Of a stretch of DNA of 10,375 bases, positions 1 to 9,738 are shown piece after piece; within the stretch, counting starts at the first letter, position 1, and each line of letters opens with the position of its first letter. A program made the translations under genes and the position numbers. The DNA is taken from contig JAOUNC010000060.1 in assembly GCA_029881175.1 (NCBI GenBank), positions 1-10,375 on the forward strand. Direction: 5' to 3'. The stretch comes from Nitrospirota bacterium (GTDB lineage Bacteria; Nitrospirota; Nitrospiria; Nitrospirales; UBA8639). The notes beneath the pieces were generated by a model. The model saw only the letters and a program-made list of their open reading frames with translations, had not been told where the DNA came from and did not search any database.

Positions 1-1
1 T

Positions 2-637
2 TATGAAGCTGGAAAACAAATTGTCCTCTCCAGTGATCGGTTTCCTAAAGAAATGCCGTCGATGGAAGAGCGTCTGCGGTCAAGATTTGAATGGGGCCTC
101 ATTGCAGATCTTCAACCCCCTGATGTTGAAACTCGGATTGCTATCCTTCGTAAAAAATCAGAAGAAGAGGGTATTGTCATCAATGAGGATGTCATTCAAC
201 TCTTAGCTGCAAACTTGAAGAGTAATATTCGTGAGATTGAAGGGGCCCTCATCCGTCTTGGAGCCTATGCTTCACTGACCGGTCAGCAAATCACAGTAGA
301 GATGGCCAAAAATACCTTACGAGACCTTTTAGGTGGAAAGCGAAAAGTTATTACAATAGAAGATATTCAGGAAGCCGTCGCTAGCCGTTTCCATGTCAAA
401 ATATCAGACTTAAAATCCAAACGACGCACGAAGACACTGGTTTACCCACGGCAAATTGCGATGTTTCTCTGTCGGGATTTGACGGATTCTTCTTTCCCGG
501 AAATTGGGAGAGACTTTGGAGGTAAAGATCATACGACGATTATCCATGCCTGCAAACAAATGCAAAAATTTCGTGAAACAGATGCCACGCTTCGAGCAAC
601 CCTCGAAAGCCTGAAAGAGGAAATCGGTAAAGCCTAA
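2..637 (+). CDS. dnaA: Chromosomal replication initiator DnaA (C-terminal 211 residues, 5' end off window)
   Basis: This is the C-terminal part of the AAA+ initiator that binds DnaA boxes at oriC, melts the origin and starts assembly of the replisome. The frame is open from the left edge, with its first whole codon at position 2. It covers the end of the ATPase domain and all of the DNA-binding domain. Counting visible residues, 22-32 (EERLRSRFEWG) form the arginine-finger/box VII region and 75-84 (NIREIEGALI) the sensor II helix. Residues 139-185 form the domain IV helix-turn-helix, with the family signature IGRDFGGKDHTTIIHAC at 168-184. The usual GGRDHTT is GGKDHTT here, a conservative change. 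The ATP-binding Walker motifs and the N-terminal DnaB-binding domain lie off the window. dnaN follows after 23 nt, the classical origin-proximal order. Identification is essentially certain. Confidence 0.97.
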   Translation, partial: YEAGKQIVLSSDRFPKEMPSMEERLRSRFEWGLIADLQPPDVETRIAILRKKSEEEGIVINEDVIQLLAANLKSNIREIEGALIRLGAYASLTGQQITVEMAKNTLRDLLGGKRKVITIEDIQEAVASRFHVKISDLKSKRRTKTLVYPRQIAMFLCRDLTDSSFPEIGRDFGGKDHTTIIHACKQMQKFRETDATLRATLESLKEEIGKA

Positions 638-660
638 CACCAGGCGATAGTAGGACAATC

Positions 661-4342
<3,682 letters not shown>

Positions 4343-4420
4343 TAGGAGCCTCAGAACATTCTCATAACTCATAATCCGTAAATGGTTAAAAGCCCGGTAA
4401 TGATAAACGGAGTTTCTTTC

Positions 4421-4474
4421 ATGTCTGGCTTATTACTTTTCACTTTTAACTTTTCCAAAGCCCATGCCACCTGA
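4421..4474 (+). CDS. Possible 17-codon leader peptide overlapping the gyrA start
   Basis: A short frame reads [17 protein letters not shown] and stops at TGA 4472-4474, eight bases inside gyrA, in another frame. Its ATG follows GGAG at 4409-4412 with eight bases of spacing, a better ribosome site than anything in front of gyrA itself. Ribosomes finishing the leader would release within a few bases of the gyrA ATG at 4464, an arrangement suited to translational coupling. The peptide is hydrophobic and resembles nothing I recognise. It may have no function beyond delivering ribosomes, or the frame may be chance: a 17-codon frame is easy to find. Conservation of the overlap in relatives would decide. 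Confidence 0.3.
   Translation: MSGLLLFTFNFSKAHAT
4435..4455 (+). repeat. Three tandem copies of a 7-base ACTTTTN unit
   Basis: The unit ACTTTTC/ACTTTTA/ACTTTTC repeats three times without gaps and differs only in the last base. It forms a pyrimidine-rich tract ending eight bases before the gyrA ATG, inside the possible leader frame. Such a tract could keep the gyrA start unstructured or bind ribosomal protein S1, which is inference. It may also be a simple slippage product. Confidence 0.55.
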
Positions 4475-6968
4475 AGAACGTCTCACACAAATTGCCATAG
4501 AAGATGAAATGCGCTTGTCCTATTTGGACTATGCGATGAGCGTCATTGTCGGCCGCGCCTTGCCTGATGTGCGCGATGGGCTCAAGCCCGTGCATCGCCG
4601 CATTCTCTATGGCATGAATGAAATGGGCCTGGGCGCAGCGCGGCCCTATCGGAAGTCAGCGAAGATTGTTGGCGAAATCATGGGTAACTACCATCCCCAT
4701 GGTGATTCGGCTATTTACGATACCTTGGTTCGGATGGCGCAGGATTTCAACATGCGTTATCCGCTGGTGGATGGCCAGGGGAACTATGGATCCGTCGACG
4801 GCGATCCAGCCGCTGCCATGCGATACACCGAAGCCCGCTTGACCAAGTTGGCCGAAGAAATGCTTGTGGACATTGATCGCGAGACGGTCAACTTCACTCC
4901 GACCTACGATGAATCCTCTGTCGAACCGGTTGTTTTGCCAGCCCGTATCCCCAACTTGTTGGTGAATGGAGCGGGCGGGATTGCGGTGGGCTATGCCACT
5001 AATATTCCTACACATAATTTAGGGGAAGTGACGGCTGGCCTTATGGCCCTGTTGGATCGCCCGGAATCTACCATTCATGAGTTGATGCAATATATCCCGG
5101 GCCCGGATTTTCCAACAGCCGGATTTATCTACGGGACACAGGGGATCAAGGATGCCTATGAAACAGGCCGGGGCCTTTTAACTGTTCGTGCCAAAGCGGA
5201 CATTGAAGTGGATGAACGCACGGACCGCGGACGCATCATCGTGTCCGAATTGCCCTATCAGGTCAACAAAGCCAAGCTCATCGAAAAAATTGCCGAGCTC
5301 ATCCATGAAAAACGGTTGGAAGGCATCTCCGATCTCCGGGATGAATCTGACCGGGACGGCCTCCGAATGGTCATTGAGTTGAAGCGAAATGAAAACCCTA
5401 CTGTCATTCTGAATCAATTGTATAAACACACCAACATGCAGACCACCTTCGGGGTGATTATGCTGGCCTTGGTGCAGAATCGGCCGATGGTCCTCAACTT
5501 GAAGCAGATTCTTGAAGCCTTTATTGAGCATCGCAAGGAGGTGGTGGTCCGCCGAACCGCCTACGATCTGCGAAAGGCAGAAGAACGGGCTCATATTTTA
5601 GAAGGGTTGAAGCGAGCGCTTGAATCCCTTGATGACGTGATTGCCCTTATTCGTCGCGCCTCATCGCCAGAAACCGCACGCCATGGCCTCATGGAGCAAT
5701 TCGAGTTAAGTGAGTTGCAGGCGAATGCCATTCTGGACATGCGGTTGCAACGGCTCACGCAGTTAGAGCGAGACAAGCTTGCACAAGAATATCGTGAAGT
5801 GCAGGAACGCATCGCGTATTTACGCACAGTGTTGAGCTCGGATGAGATGGTTCGGGATATCGTCAAACAAGAAATTCAAGAGATCCAAGAGCGCTACGCT
5901 GATGATCGCAGGACCCACATCGTTCCGGTCGAAGCCGAATTGAATATGGAGGACCTGATTGCAGAAGAAGAAATGGTCGTCACCATCACCCATGCCGGGT
6001 ATATTAAACGCAATGCCGCATCCATTTATCGGGCACAGCATCGTGGGGGAAAAGGCAAAGTCGGGATGGGCGTGAAAGAAGAAGATTTCGTCGAGCAGAT
6101 TTTCACCGCCTCGACACACGATTTTCTTCTATTTTTTACCGATGCTGGACGGGTGTATTGGCTAAAGGTCTATCAATTGCCGGATGTGGGCCGGGCAAGC
6201 AAAGGGAAGGCCATTGTGAATGTGTTGGCCTTGAATCCAGGCGAACGCGTGACCGCGACCTTGCCCGTTCGAGTCTTTAGCGAAGATCATTTTGTGGTGA
6301 TGTCCACCGAAAAGGGGTATATCAAAAAAACCGATCTTTCCGCCTTTAGCCATCCGCGGCAAGGCGGCATTATCGCCTTGACGTTGGAAGAAGGCGACCG
6401 GCTCCTGGGTGTCGATATTACCGATGGAACGCGCGATATTCTGTTGGGCACTCGATTAGGGATCGTCATACGTTTCCGTGAAGAAGATGTCAGGCCTGTC
6501 GGACGAACGGCGAGAGGTGTGCGAGGGATTGCGTTGGGGAAAGGCAATGCCGTTATCGGGATGGTGACGATCACAGGCGAATCGCAGTCGTCCATATTAA
6601 CCGTGACGGAACGGGGCTATGGCAAACGTACGCAGGTTGAGGAATATCGCACACAATCTCGAGCAGGCAAGGGAGTGATTAGCGTCAAAGTGACGGAGAA
6701 AAATGGGCCGGCCATTTCCTTCCATCAAGTATGGGATACGGATGAAGTCATGCTCATATCGGCCGAAGGCATGATTTTGAGGGCCCGCATGACGGACATT
6801 CGTGAAATCGGGCGCAACGCTCAAGGGGTCCGATTGATGGACCTTCCGGAAGATGATCGCCTTGTCGGAGTCGCAAAGCTGGCTGAAACCGACGACGAGG
6901 ACGTTTCTGAAATACCCGGGGAGGATATCGCGGAGCCTTCTGATTCTGATACTGAAGCCAGTGATTAG
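4464..6968 (+). CDS. gyrA: DNA gyrase subunit A (breakage-reunion subunit)
   Basis: GyrA cuts and rejoins both DNA strands and wraps DNA so that gyrase can add negative supercoils. Of its 834 residues, the winged-helix/tower core comes first: [20 protein letters not shown] at 19-38, [11 protein letters not shown] at 77-87, and active-site Tyr121 preceded by Arg120 (AMRYTE). The C-terminal wrapping domain has a GyrA-box, QHRGGKG at 525-531, one residue off the canonical QRRGGKG. This argues for gyrase rather than the paralogue ParC, as does the adjacent gyrB. Ser82 and Asp86, equivalent to E. coli Ser83 and Asp87, are the quinolone-sensitive residues. The last 27 residues include 13 acidic and no basic residues. 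The ATG at 4464 is the first possible in-frame ATG after stops at 4401-4406. It gives a normal N-terminus but has no Shine-Dalgarno, and a short leader frame overlaps it. It lies 121 nt after gyrB. Confidence 0.97.
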   Translation: MPPEERLTQIAIEDEMRLSYLDYAMSVIVGRALPDVRDGLKPVHRRILYGMNEMGLGAARPYRKSAKIVGEIMGNYHPHGDSAIYDTLVRMAQDFNMRYPLVDGQGNYGSVDGDPAAAMRYTEARLTKLAEEMLVDIDRETVNFTPTYDESSVEPVVLPARIPNLLVNGAGGIAVGYATNIPTHNLGEVTAGLMALLDRPESTIHELMQYIPGPDFPTAGFIYGTQGIKDAYETGRGLLTVRAKADIEVDERTDRGRIIVSELPYQVNKAKLIEKIAELIHEKRLEGISDLRDESDRDGLRMVIELKRNENPTVILNQLYKHTNMQTTFGVIMLALVQNRPMVLNLKQILEAFIEHRKEVVVRRTAYDLRKAEERAHILEGLKRALESLDDVIALIRRASSPETARHGLMEQFELSELQANAILDMRLQRLTQLERDKLAQEYREVQERIAYLRTVLSSDEMVRDIVKQEIQEIQERYADDRRTHIVPVEAELNMEDLIAEEEMVVTITHAGYIKRNAASIYRAQHRGGKGKVGMGVKEEDFVEQIFTASTHDFLLFFTDAGRVYWLKVYQLPDVGRASKGKAIVNVLALNPGERVTATLPVRVFSEDHFVVMSTEKGYIKKTDLSAFSHPRQGGIIALTLEEGDRLLGVDITDGTRDILLGTRLGIVIRFREEDVRPVGRTARGVRGIALGKGNAVIGMVTITGESQSSILTVTERGYGKRTQVEEYRTQSRAGKGVISVKVTEKNGPAISFHQVWDTDEVMLISAEGMILRARMTDIREIGRNAQGVRLMDLPEDDRLVGVAKLAETDDEDVSEIPGEDIAEPSDSDTEASD

Positions 6969-6983
6969 GAGAAGCCATCGGCA

Positions 6984-7006
6984 AGAGAAAATTTCACTGT
7001 TTCTCT
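6984..7006 (+). other. A/T-rich hairpin downstream of gyrA
   Basis: AGAGAAA at 6984-6990 pairs perfectly with TTTCTCT at 7000-7006 around a nine-base loop, 15 bases after the gyrA stop. It is not a standard intrinsic terminator, because the stem is weak and no T-run follows. It could be an attenuator or an mRNA 3'-end protecting structure between gyrA and the next gene, or chance. A second small inverted pair, GGTAA 7008-7012 and TTACC 7027-7031, lies just beyond it. Confidence 0.3.
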
Positions 7007-7039
7007 AGGTAAGTTACACGTCAATGTTACCATGGCCTC

Positions 7040-7627
7040 ATGAAGTCCAGGAAAAAACGGTTAGACCCTATTGTCAAAATAGGGTTAGGCATCTTGCTAG
7101 GAGGCTTTTGTCTCATTGCCTTCGGTATGTATCTCTCCCGCCCGGATCGGTCTATTCCACCCTATAGTGTTGGCTCCCAAGAGGGAACGTTAGTAGCCCT
7201 TCATTTGCCGTCCTGGACAAGCGATCCTGAAATTGAAAGCTTAATTAAACGATTTGGCGAAGTGGGCCGAACCACGCGGGATTTTGCGCCCATGAAAATC
7301 CGACCCACGACACCTCAAGATTCACATGGGCGCTATCACACGATTCAAATCATTATTTTTTCAGATCCTTCCTGGACCGAACCGGATACTTTCCAGCGAT
7401 ATGTCGTAGGCGAAAACGAGCAGGTGCCCACATCGGAAGACCAGGAATTTCGTCAACAATTTGAAGGCAATGTTCGAGCGGGTTATTGGGCGAATGAGAC
7501 TGGCCAAGCTGGATGGATCGGCCCATGGAATCGAAGCCAGTCAAAAGACCGAACGCTGACCATGCAATGGGTCTTCCAAGAATCCTGGGCACAAGCCGGC
7601 ACCGGGGCTATGTCTTCTCAAGAATAG
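7040..7627 (+). CDS. Membrane-anchored protein of unknown function
   Basis: I do not recognise this 195-residue protein. It has a basic N-terminus (MKSRKKR), one hydrophobic segment at about 11-32, and a soluble remainder of about 160 residues. The charge pattern predicts an N-in, C-out topology with the bulk in the periplasm. Cys24 lies inside the hydrophobic segment without a lipobox (the preceding residue is Phe), so it is not an obvious lipoprotein. The outer part is rich in Trp (WTSD, SWTEP, GYWANE, GWIGPW, QWVFQESW) and ends in a polar tail. Codon-level structure and length suggest a real gene. The ATG at 7040 is the first in this frame after the gyrA region but lacks a Shine-Dalgarno. 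It is 71 nt after gyrA on the same strand, so co-transcription is possible. Its 3' end overlaps the convergent dciA gene by 20 bp. Confidence 0.75.
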   Translation: MKSRKKRLDPIVKIGLGILLGGFCLIAFGMYLSRPDRSIPPYSVGSQEGTLVALHLPSWTSDPEIESLIKRFGEVGRTTRDFAPMKIRPTTPQDSHGRYHTIQIIIFSDPSWTEPDTFQRYVVGENEQVPTSEDQEFRQQFEGNVRAGYWANETGQAGWIGPWNRSQSKDRTLTMQWVFQESWAQAGTGAMSSQE

Positions 7628-8090
7628 GAGGCGGGGGTTGCTGCGAGAGCGCTTTGGTAATGGTCTGAGCAAGCGAGACTTGGAGAGCCGGATCAGTCAA
7701 GCATTTCGTTAAGGCGGTCGCAAAGGGCGAAGGCAAAATCGGAGGATCAGTCGAGACAGTTGTTGGGCCTGGGACCGTAGGGGAACGTCGTTCTGGAAGT
7801 GAGCCAATGCGCAAGATCACATCCGTGAGCCCAAGATCGGGGAGAATCGAATGAATGGCTTCCAAAATGGTTCCTTTTAAAAACACCAGTTGTTGAAGCC
7901 ATATCGAATTATCCGCCACCAAATGCAATTTTTGATAGCGAATGCTCTCCGGATAGGAATGCTTAGCAATGGTCTGACCCACCAATCCTTCCCATTCCTG
8001 TTGTAACCGGAACTCAGACATTTTCAAGGCCAGTGCACTGCCCTTGGAAACATCTTGAAGAACGGCCTGGATCGATTCAAACGCATGCAT
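7608..8090 (-). CDS. dciA: DUF721 / DciA-family protein, predicted replicative helicase loader
   Basis: The protein matches the DUF721 (DciA) family, thought to be the ancestral bacterial factor that recruits or loads the replicative helicase DnaB in species without DnaC or DnaI. The KH-like core occupies roughly residues 5-96 of 160. Recognisable landmarks are WEGLVGQTIAKHSYPESI at 33-50, then KLHLVADNSIWLQQLVFLK at 54-72 with the conserved Trp64 and a long helix, ending in VILRIGSLP. A Pro/Ser/Thr-rich linker (about 100-122), a short predicted helical stretch (123-150) and a PPPP tail follow, typical of the disordered C-terminus of this family. I chose ATG 8090 because it directly precedes the domain. 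A TTG at 8114 would add eight residues, and neither start has a clear Shine-Dalgarno. Proximity to dnaA, dnaN and gyrase supports a replication role. Function is inferred from the family. Confidence 0.85.
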   Translation of the reverse strand: MHAFESIQAVLQDVSKGSALALKMSEFRLQQEWEGLVGQTIAKHSYPESIRYQKLHLVADNSIWLQQLVFLKGTILEAIHSILPDLGLTDVILRIGSLPERRSPTVPGPTTVSTDPPILPSPFATALTKCLTDPALQVSLAQTITKALSQQPPPPILEKT

Positions 8091-8099
8091 GATGGCCGT

Positions 8100-8105
8100 A
8101 TTGTA
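8100..8105 (-). promoter_or_regulatory. Possible -10 element of the dciA promoter
   Basis: Read on the minus strand this is TACAAT, five of six to TATAAT, ending nine bases before the ATG at 8090. A transcript starting at the usual distance would have a leader of about three bases, consistent with the lack of a Shine-Dalgarno. If true it rules out the upstream TTG start at 8114. No good -35 is seen. Confidence 0.25.
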
Positions 8106-8164
8106 ACGAAACAAAACCGCAGATTCACCAATGATTTTTTACTGCCAATTTCCCCGAACATGTC

Positions 8165-8178
8165 ATGGGGGTTCCCAT
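8165..8178. other. Small inverted repeat (5-bp stem) upstream of dciA
   Basis: ATGGG and CCCAT flank a four-base centre. It lies eight bases from a second perfect hairpin at 8186-8204. The pair sits between the dciA start and the large palindromic element, in the divergent control region. It could be a protein-binding dyad, but the short stem makes chance plausible. Confidence 0.3.
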
Positions 8179-8185
8179 TACAGTT

Positions 8186-8204
8186 CCCTATTAGGCAAAT
8201 AGGG
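8186..8204. other. Perfect 7-bp hairpin CCCTATT/AATAGGG upstream of dciA
   Basis: Seven bases pair perfectly around the loop AGGCA. No T-run follows on either strand, so it is not a typical terminator. It is located about 95 bases upstream of the dciA ATG and nine bases from the left end of the palindromic element. It could be an operator for the divergent dciA/smpB region or the degraded end of an older repeat. Confidence 0.4.
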
Positions 8205-8212
8205 CTAGGGGG

Positions 8213-8389
8213 TTCAACCTAAAACGGTAGTTGGCAGGGTCGGAACCTTTCGACAGGCCCACTCCGCAGGCTGCTCAGGGCGAACGGGCTCTTCACCATT
8301 TGGGTGAATGCGACAAATACCGTTCGTGCTGAGCTTGGCGAAGCATAGGCGGTGTTTCACCACAGCAACTGCCGTGTTTTTAGGTTCAA
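8213..8389. repeat. 177-bp imperfect palindromic (MITE/foldback-like) intergenic element
   Basis: The two halves are reverse complements of one another with small gaps, symmetrical about position 8300. Outer arms are TTCAACCTAAAA (from 8213) and, in reverse complement, TTGAACCTAAAA (to 8389). Just inside are CGGTAGTTG and CGGCAGTTG. Further in are the paired motifs TTTCGACAGG...GCTCAGGGCGAACGG on the left and CCGTTCGTGCTGAGC...GCGAAGC on the right. The centre is a perfect 6-bp stem TTCACC/GGTGAA (8292-8297, 8303-8308) with loop ATTTG. The CGTTCGTGCTGAG...GTCGAAG type core resembles palindromic repeats dispersed in many environmental bacterial genomes (from memory, not searched). It has no coding capacity beyond a 63-codon minus-strand frame (8214-8405) created by the repeat. 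It occupies half of the 359-nt gap between dciA and smpB and could fold into one long hairpin in RNA or cruciform DNA. Confidence 0.75.
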
Positions 8390-8412
8390 GAAGCGCCTTA
8401 GGCAAGATCCTT

Positions 8413-8431
8413 ACTCCCAGTAGGTGGGAGT
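8413..8431. promoter_or_regulatory. Perfect 7-bp dyad ACTCCCA/TGGGAGT upstream of smpB
   Basis: The arms pair perfectly around the five-base loop GTAGG. The dyad ends 18 bases before the smpB ATG and sits just upstream of the -10-like TATACT at 8439-8444, where a repressor operator or an activator site would lie. In RNA it would be a 5'-leader hairpin, but only if transcription starts upstream of it. The function is not known. Confidence 0.4.
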
Positions 8432-8438
8432 CATCAGG

Positions 8439-8444
8439 TATACT
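8439..8444 (+). promoter_or_regulatory. Possible -10 element of the smpB promoter
   Basis: TATACT matches five of six bases of TATAAT and ends five bases before the smpB ATG, so a transcript would start at about the A of the ATG. The only ribosome-site candidate is a weak AGGT at 8436-8439, ten bases out and overlapping this hexamer. No -35 of good quality is seen at normal spacing. Confidence 0.25.
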
Positions 8445-8449
8445 ACGTT

Positions 8450-8929
8450 ATGGCCAAACAGAAAAGTGATCCTAACAGCAAAGTCGTCGGCACCAATCGT
8501 AAAGCCACCTATGATTATTTCATCGAAGAAAAAATCGAGGCGGGTCTGTCCTTAGTTGGCACTGAAGTCAAGGCCTTGCGTGAAGGCCATTTGAACTTGC
8601 GCGATAGTTACGCTTCGATCGGTAACGGCAAAGCCGTGCTCCATAATTGCTATATTGGCACCTATAGTCATGGCAATCAGATGAACCATGAGCCGTTGCG
8701 ACCTCGAACGCTGTTGCTCCACAAAAAAGAAATCAAACGGTTAACTGACAAGGTTCAACAGAAGGGACTCACGGTTGTGCCGCTTCGCCTGTACTTTAAT
8801 GATCGAGGACGAGCGAAGTTGGAACTGGCCCTCGCACGGGGGAAGAAAACCTACGACCGACGAGAGACCGTGAAAAAACGAGAAGCTTCCAGAGAAATCG
8901 ACCGCGCCATGAAAGACTCACGTGCGTAA
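8450..8929 (+). CDS. smpB: SsrA-binding protein SmpB
   Basis: SmpB binds the tRNA-like part of tmRNA and delivers it to stalled ribosomes for trans-translation, tagging the unfinished protein for degradation. At 159 residues it is of normal length. Family landmarks are NRKATYDYFIEEKIEAG at 16-32, GTEVKALREGHLNLRDSY at 37-54 (RNA-binding beta barrel), RPRTLLLHKKEI at 84-95, and the basic tail GKKTYDRRETVKKREASREI at 131-150. That tail becomes helical in the ribosome mRNA channel. Four Lys/Arg-rich turns end the protein, as in relatives. The tmRNA gene ssrA is not in the window. The ATG gives the usual N-terminus (MAKQKSDPNSK). The gene is followed closely by engB, probably in the same transcript, so two ribosome-related functions are grouped. 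Confidence 0.96.
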   Translation: MAKQKSDPNSKVVGTNRKATYDYFIEEKIEAGLSLVGTEVKALREGHLNLRDSYASIGNGKAVLHNCYIGTYSHGNQMNHEPLRPRTLLLHKKEIKRLTDKVQQKGLTVVPLRLYFNDRGRAKLELALARGKKTYDRRETVKKREASREIDRAMKDSRA

Positions 8930-8977
8930 ATTTCGTGCCTCTTGGCGTCTTCGAACGAGAAAGATGTGTCCCCCATC

Positions 8978-9574
8978 ATGGCAGCGTTAAAAATATTTTC
9001 AGCGGAATTTAAAGCGAGTTGCGGGACGGTGGAACAGTTTCTCAAGCCGACTCTTCCCGAGGTGGCCATTGTTGGCCGTTCGAATGTGGGGAAATCGTCA
9101 ACGATCAATTGTTTGGTCAATCACAAAGGCCTCGCGAAGGTTGGTAAGACGCCCGGAAAAACACAGACCATCAATTTTTTTCAGATTACCACGAGTGGCC
9201 CGAAGTTCATGTTGGTTGATCTCCCGGGCTATGGGTTTGCCAAGGTGCCTGATCGGGTTCGGGTACTATGGGCTCCGTTAATCGAAACGTTTTTCAAAAC
9301 CAGAGAAAATCTGCGTGGGGTGATTATGCTGGTGGATTCCCGAAGAGTCCAAGATTCTGATCAGGAGATGATGGCCTGGGTGAATCGACTGAACATTCCC
9401 ATCATTCTGGTGGCCACAAAGGCGGATAAAGTCCCACGCGGGAAACGACAGGAAGCCACTCGTCAACTGCAGGAAGGGCTAGGAGTTGACGAAGTGCCCA
9501 TCTTTCTCTCCGCCTACACCGGAGAAGGCAAACATCAGGTCTTAGGGCAACTTCGAGAGCTGTTGGCTATTTAA
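8978..9574 (+). CDS. engB: Ribosome-biogenesis GTPase EngB/YsxC (YihA family)
   Basis: EngB is a small TRAFAC-class GTPase needed for late assembly of the large ribosomal subunit. All five G motifs are present, counting from the ATG: G1 GRSNVGKS at 33-40, G2 in TPGKTQ at 58-63, G3 DLPG at 81-84 within LVDLPGYGFA, G4 TKAD at 147-150, and G5 SAYTGEG at 178-184. GRSNVGKSS, PGKTQTINFF and DLPGYGFAKV are typical of this family. I prefer ATG 8978 (198 residues), matching the ~195-210 of characterised members and the usual short lead-in before G1. TTG 8942 (210 residues, 12 nt after smpB) and GTG 8966 (GAG six bases upstream) are alternatives. None has a strong Shine-Dalgarno, so coupling to smpB translation may matter. 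Confidence 0.95.
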   Translation: MAALKIFSAEFKASCGTVEQFLKPTLPEVAIVGRSNVGKSSTINCLVNHKGLAKVGKTPGKTQTINFFQITTSGPKFMLVDLPGYGFAKVPDRVRVLWAPLIETFFKTRENLRGVIMLVDSRRVQDSDQEMMAWVNRLNIPIILVATKADKVPRGKRQEATRQLQEGLGVDEVPIFLSAYTGEGKHQVLGQLRELLAI

Positions 9575-9738
9575 ACCTAGAAACCGCAGTTGGATCACGA
9601 AAGCCTGCACAACCTCTTCACGCACCTAGAAAATCATAAAAATCTCTCATCACCCATAAGGTGACCACGAGTTGTAAACATTTCCTCCGCACATCAATAG
9701 CTTGCACAGTTTTTTCGCGTCCCATTCCCGTTTCTAGG
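9575..9738. repeat. Convergent intergenic region with repeated ACCTAGAAA motif
   Basis: ACCTAGAAAC at 9575-9584, directly after the engB stop, has a perfect 10-bp inverted partner GTTTCTAGGT at 9730-9739, which touches the stop codon of the convergent gene. A third, direct copy ACCTAGAAA lies at 9624-9632. A weak 5-bp hairpin TCACC/GGTGA occurs at 9650-9664. No G/C-rich stem followed by a T-run was found, although a transcription end is expected here for both convergent genes. The long-range inverted pair could act as a bidirectional end structure, or mark a small repeat unit. Confidence 0.4.

Noticed and set aside
541..549. TTATCCATG, similar to a DnaA box, near the end of dnaA
   Set aside because: Two bases differ from TTATCCACA, it is isolated, and it encodes the conserved TIIHAC part of DnaA. 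No cluster of boxes or A/T-rich unwinding region occurs in the window.
4344..4348. AGGAG just after the gyrB stop, with similar AGGAG at the gyrA stop and AGGAGG at 7626-7631
   Set aside because: None has a usable start codon at ribosome-site spacing, and 7626-7631 is part of the dciA coding end. Recurrence at three stops is curious but consistent with chance.
5178..5594. A 138-codon minus-strand open frame opposite gyrA, with similar ones at 4656-5015 and 5820-6119
   Set aside because: These are complementary-strand shadows of a strongly conserved gene. His/Phe/Gly-rich translations without domain character are typical of antisense frames.
7040..7130. Possible lipoprotein signal peptide with Cys24 in the unknown protein
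   Set aside because: The residue before Cys is Phe and the context GGFC does not fit a lipobox. A plain transmembrane anchor is more likely.
8214..8405. A 63-codon minus-strand open frame with an ATG
   Set aside because: It lies almost wholly inside the palindromic repeat, its sequence is explained by the repeat arms, and it resembles no protein family.
8091..8449. A tRNA, tmRNA or riboswitch in the long gap next to smpB
   Set aside because: No cloverleaf, TTCGANTC-type arm or known riboswitch core was found. The structure present is accounted for by the palindromic repeat and short dyads.
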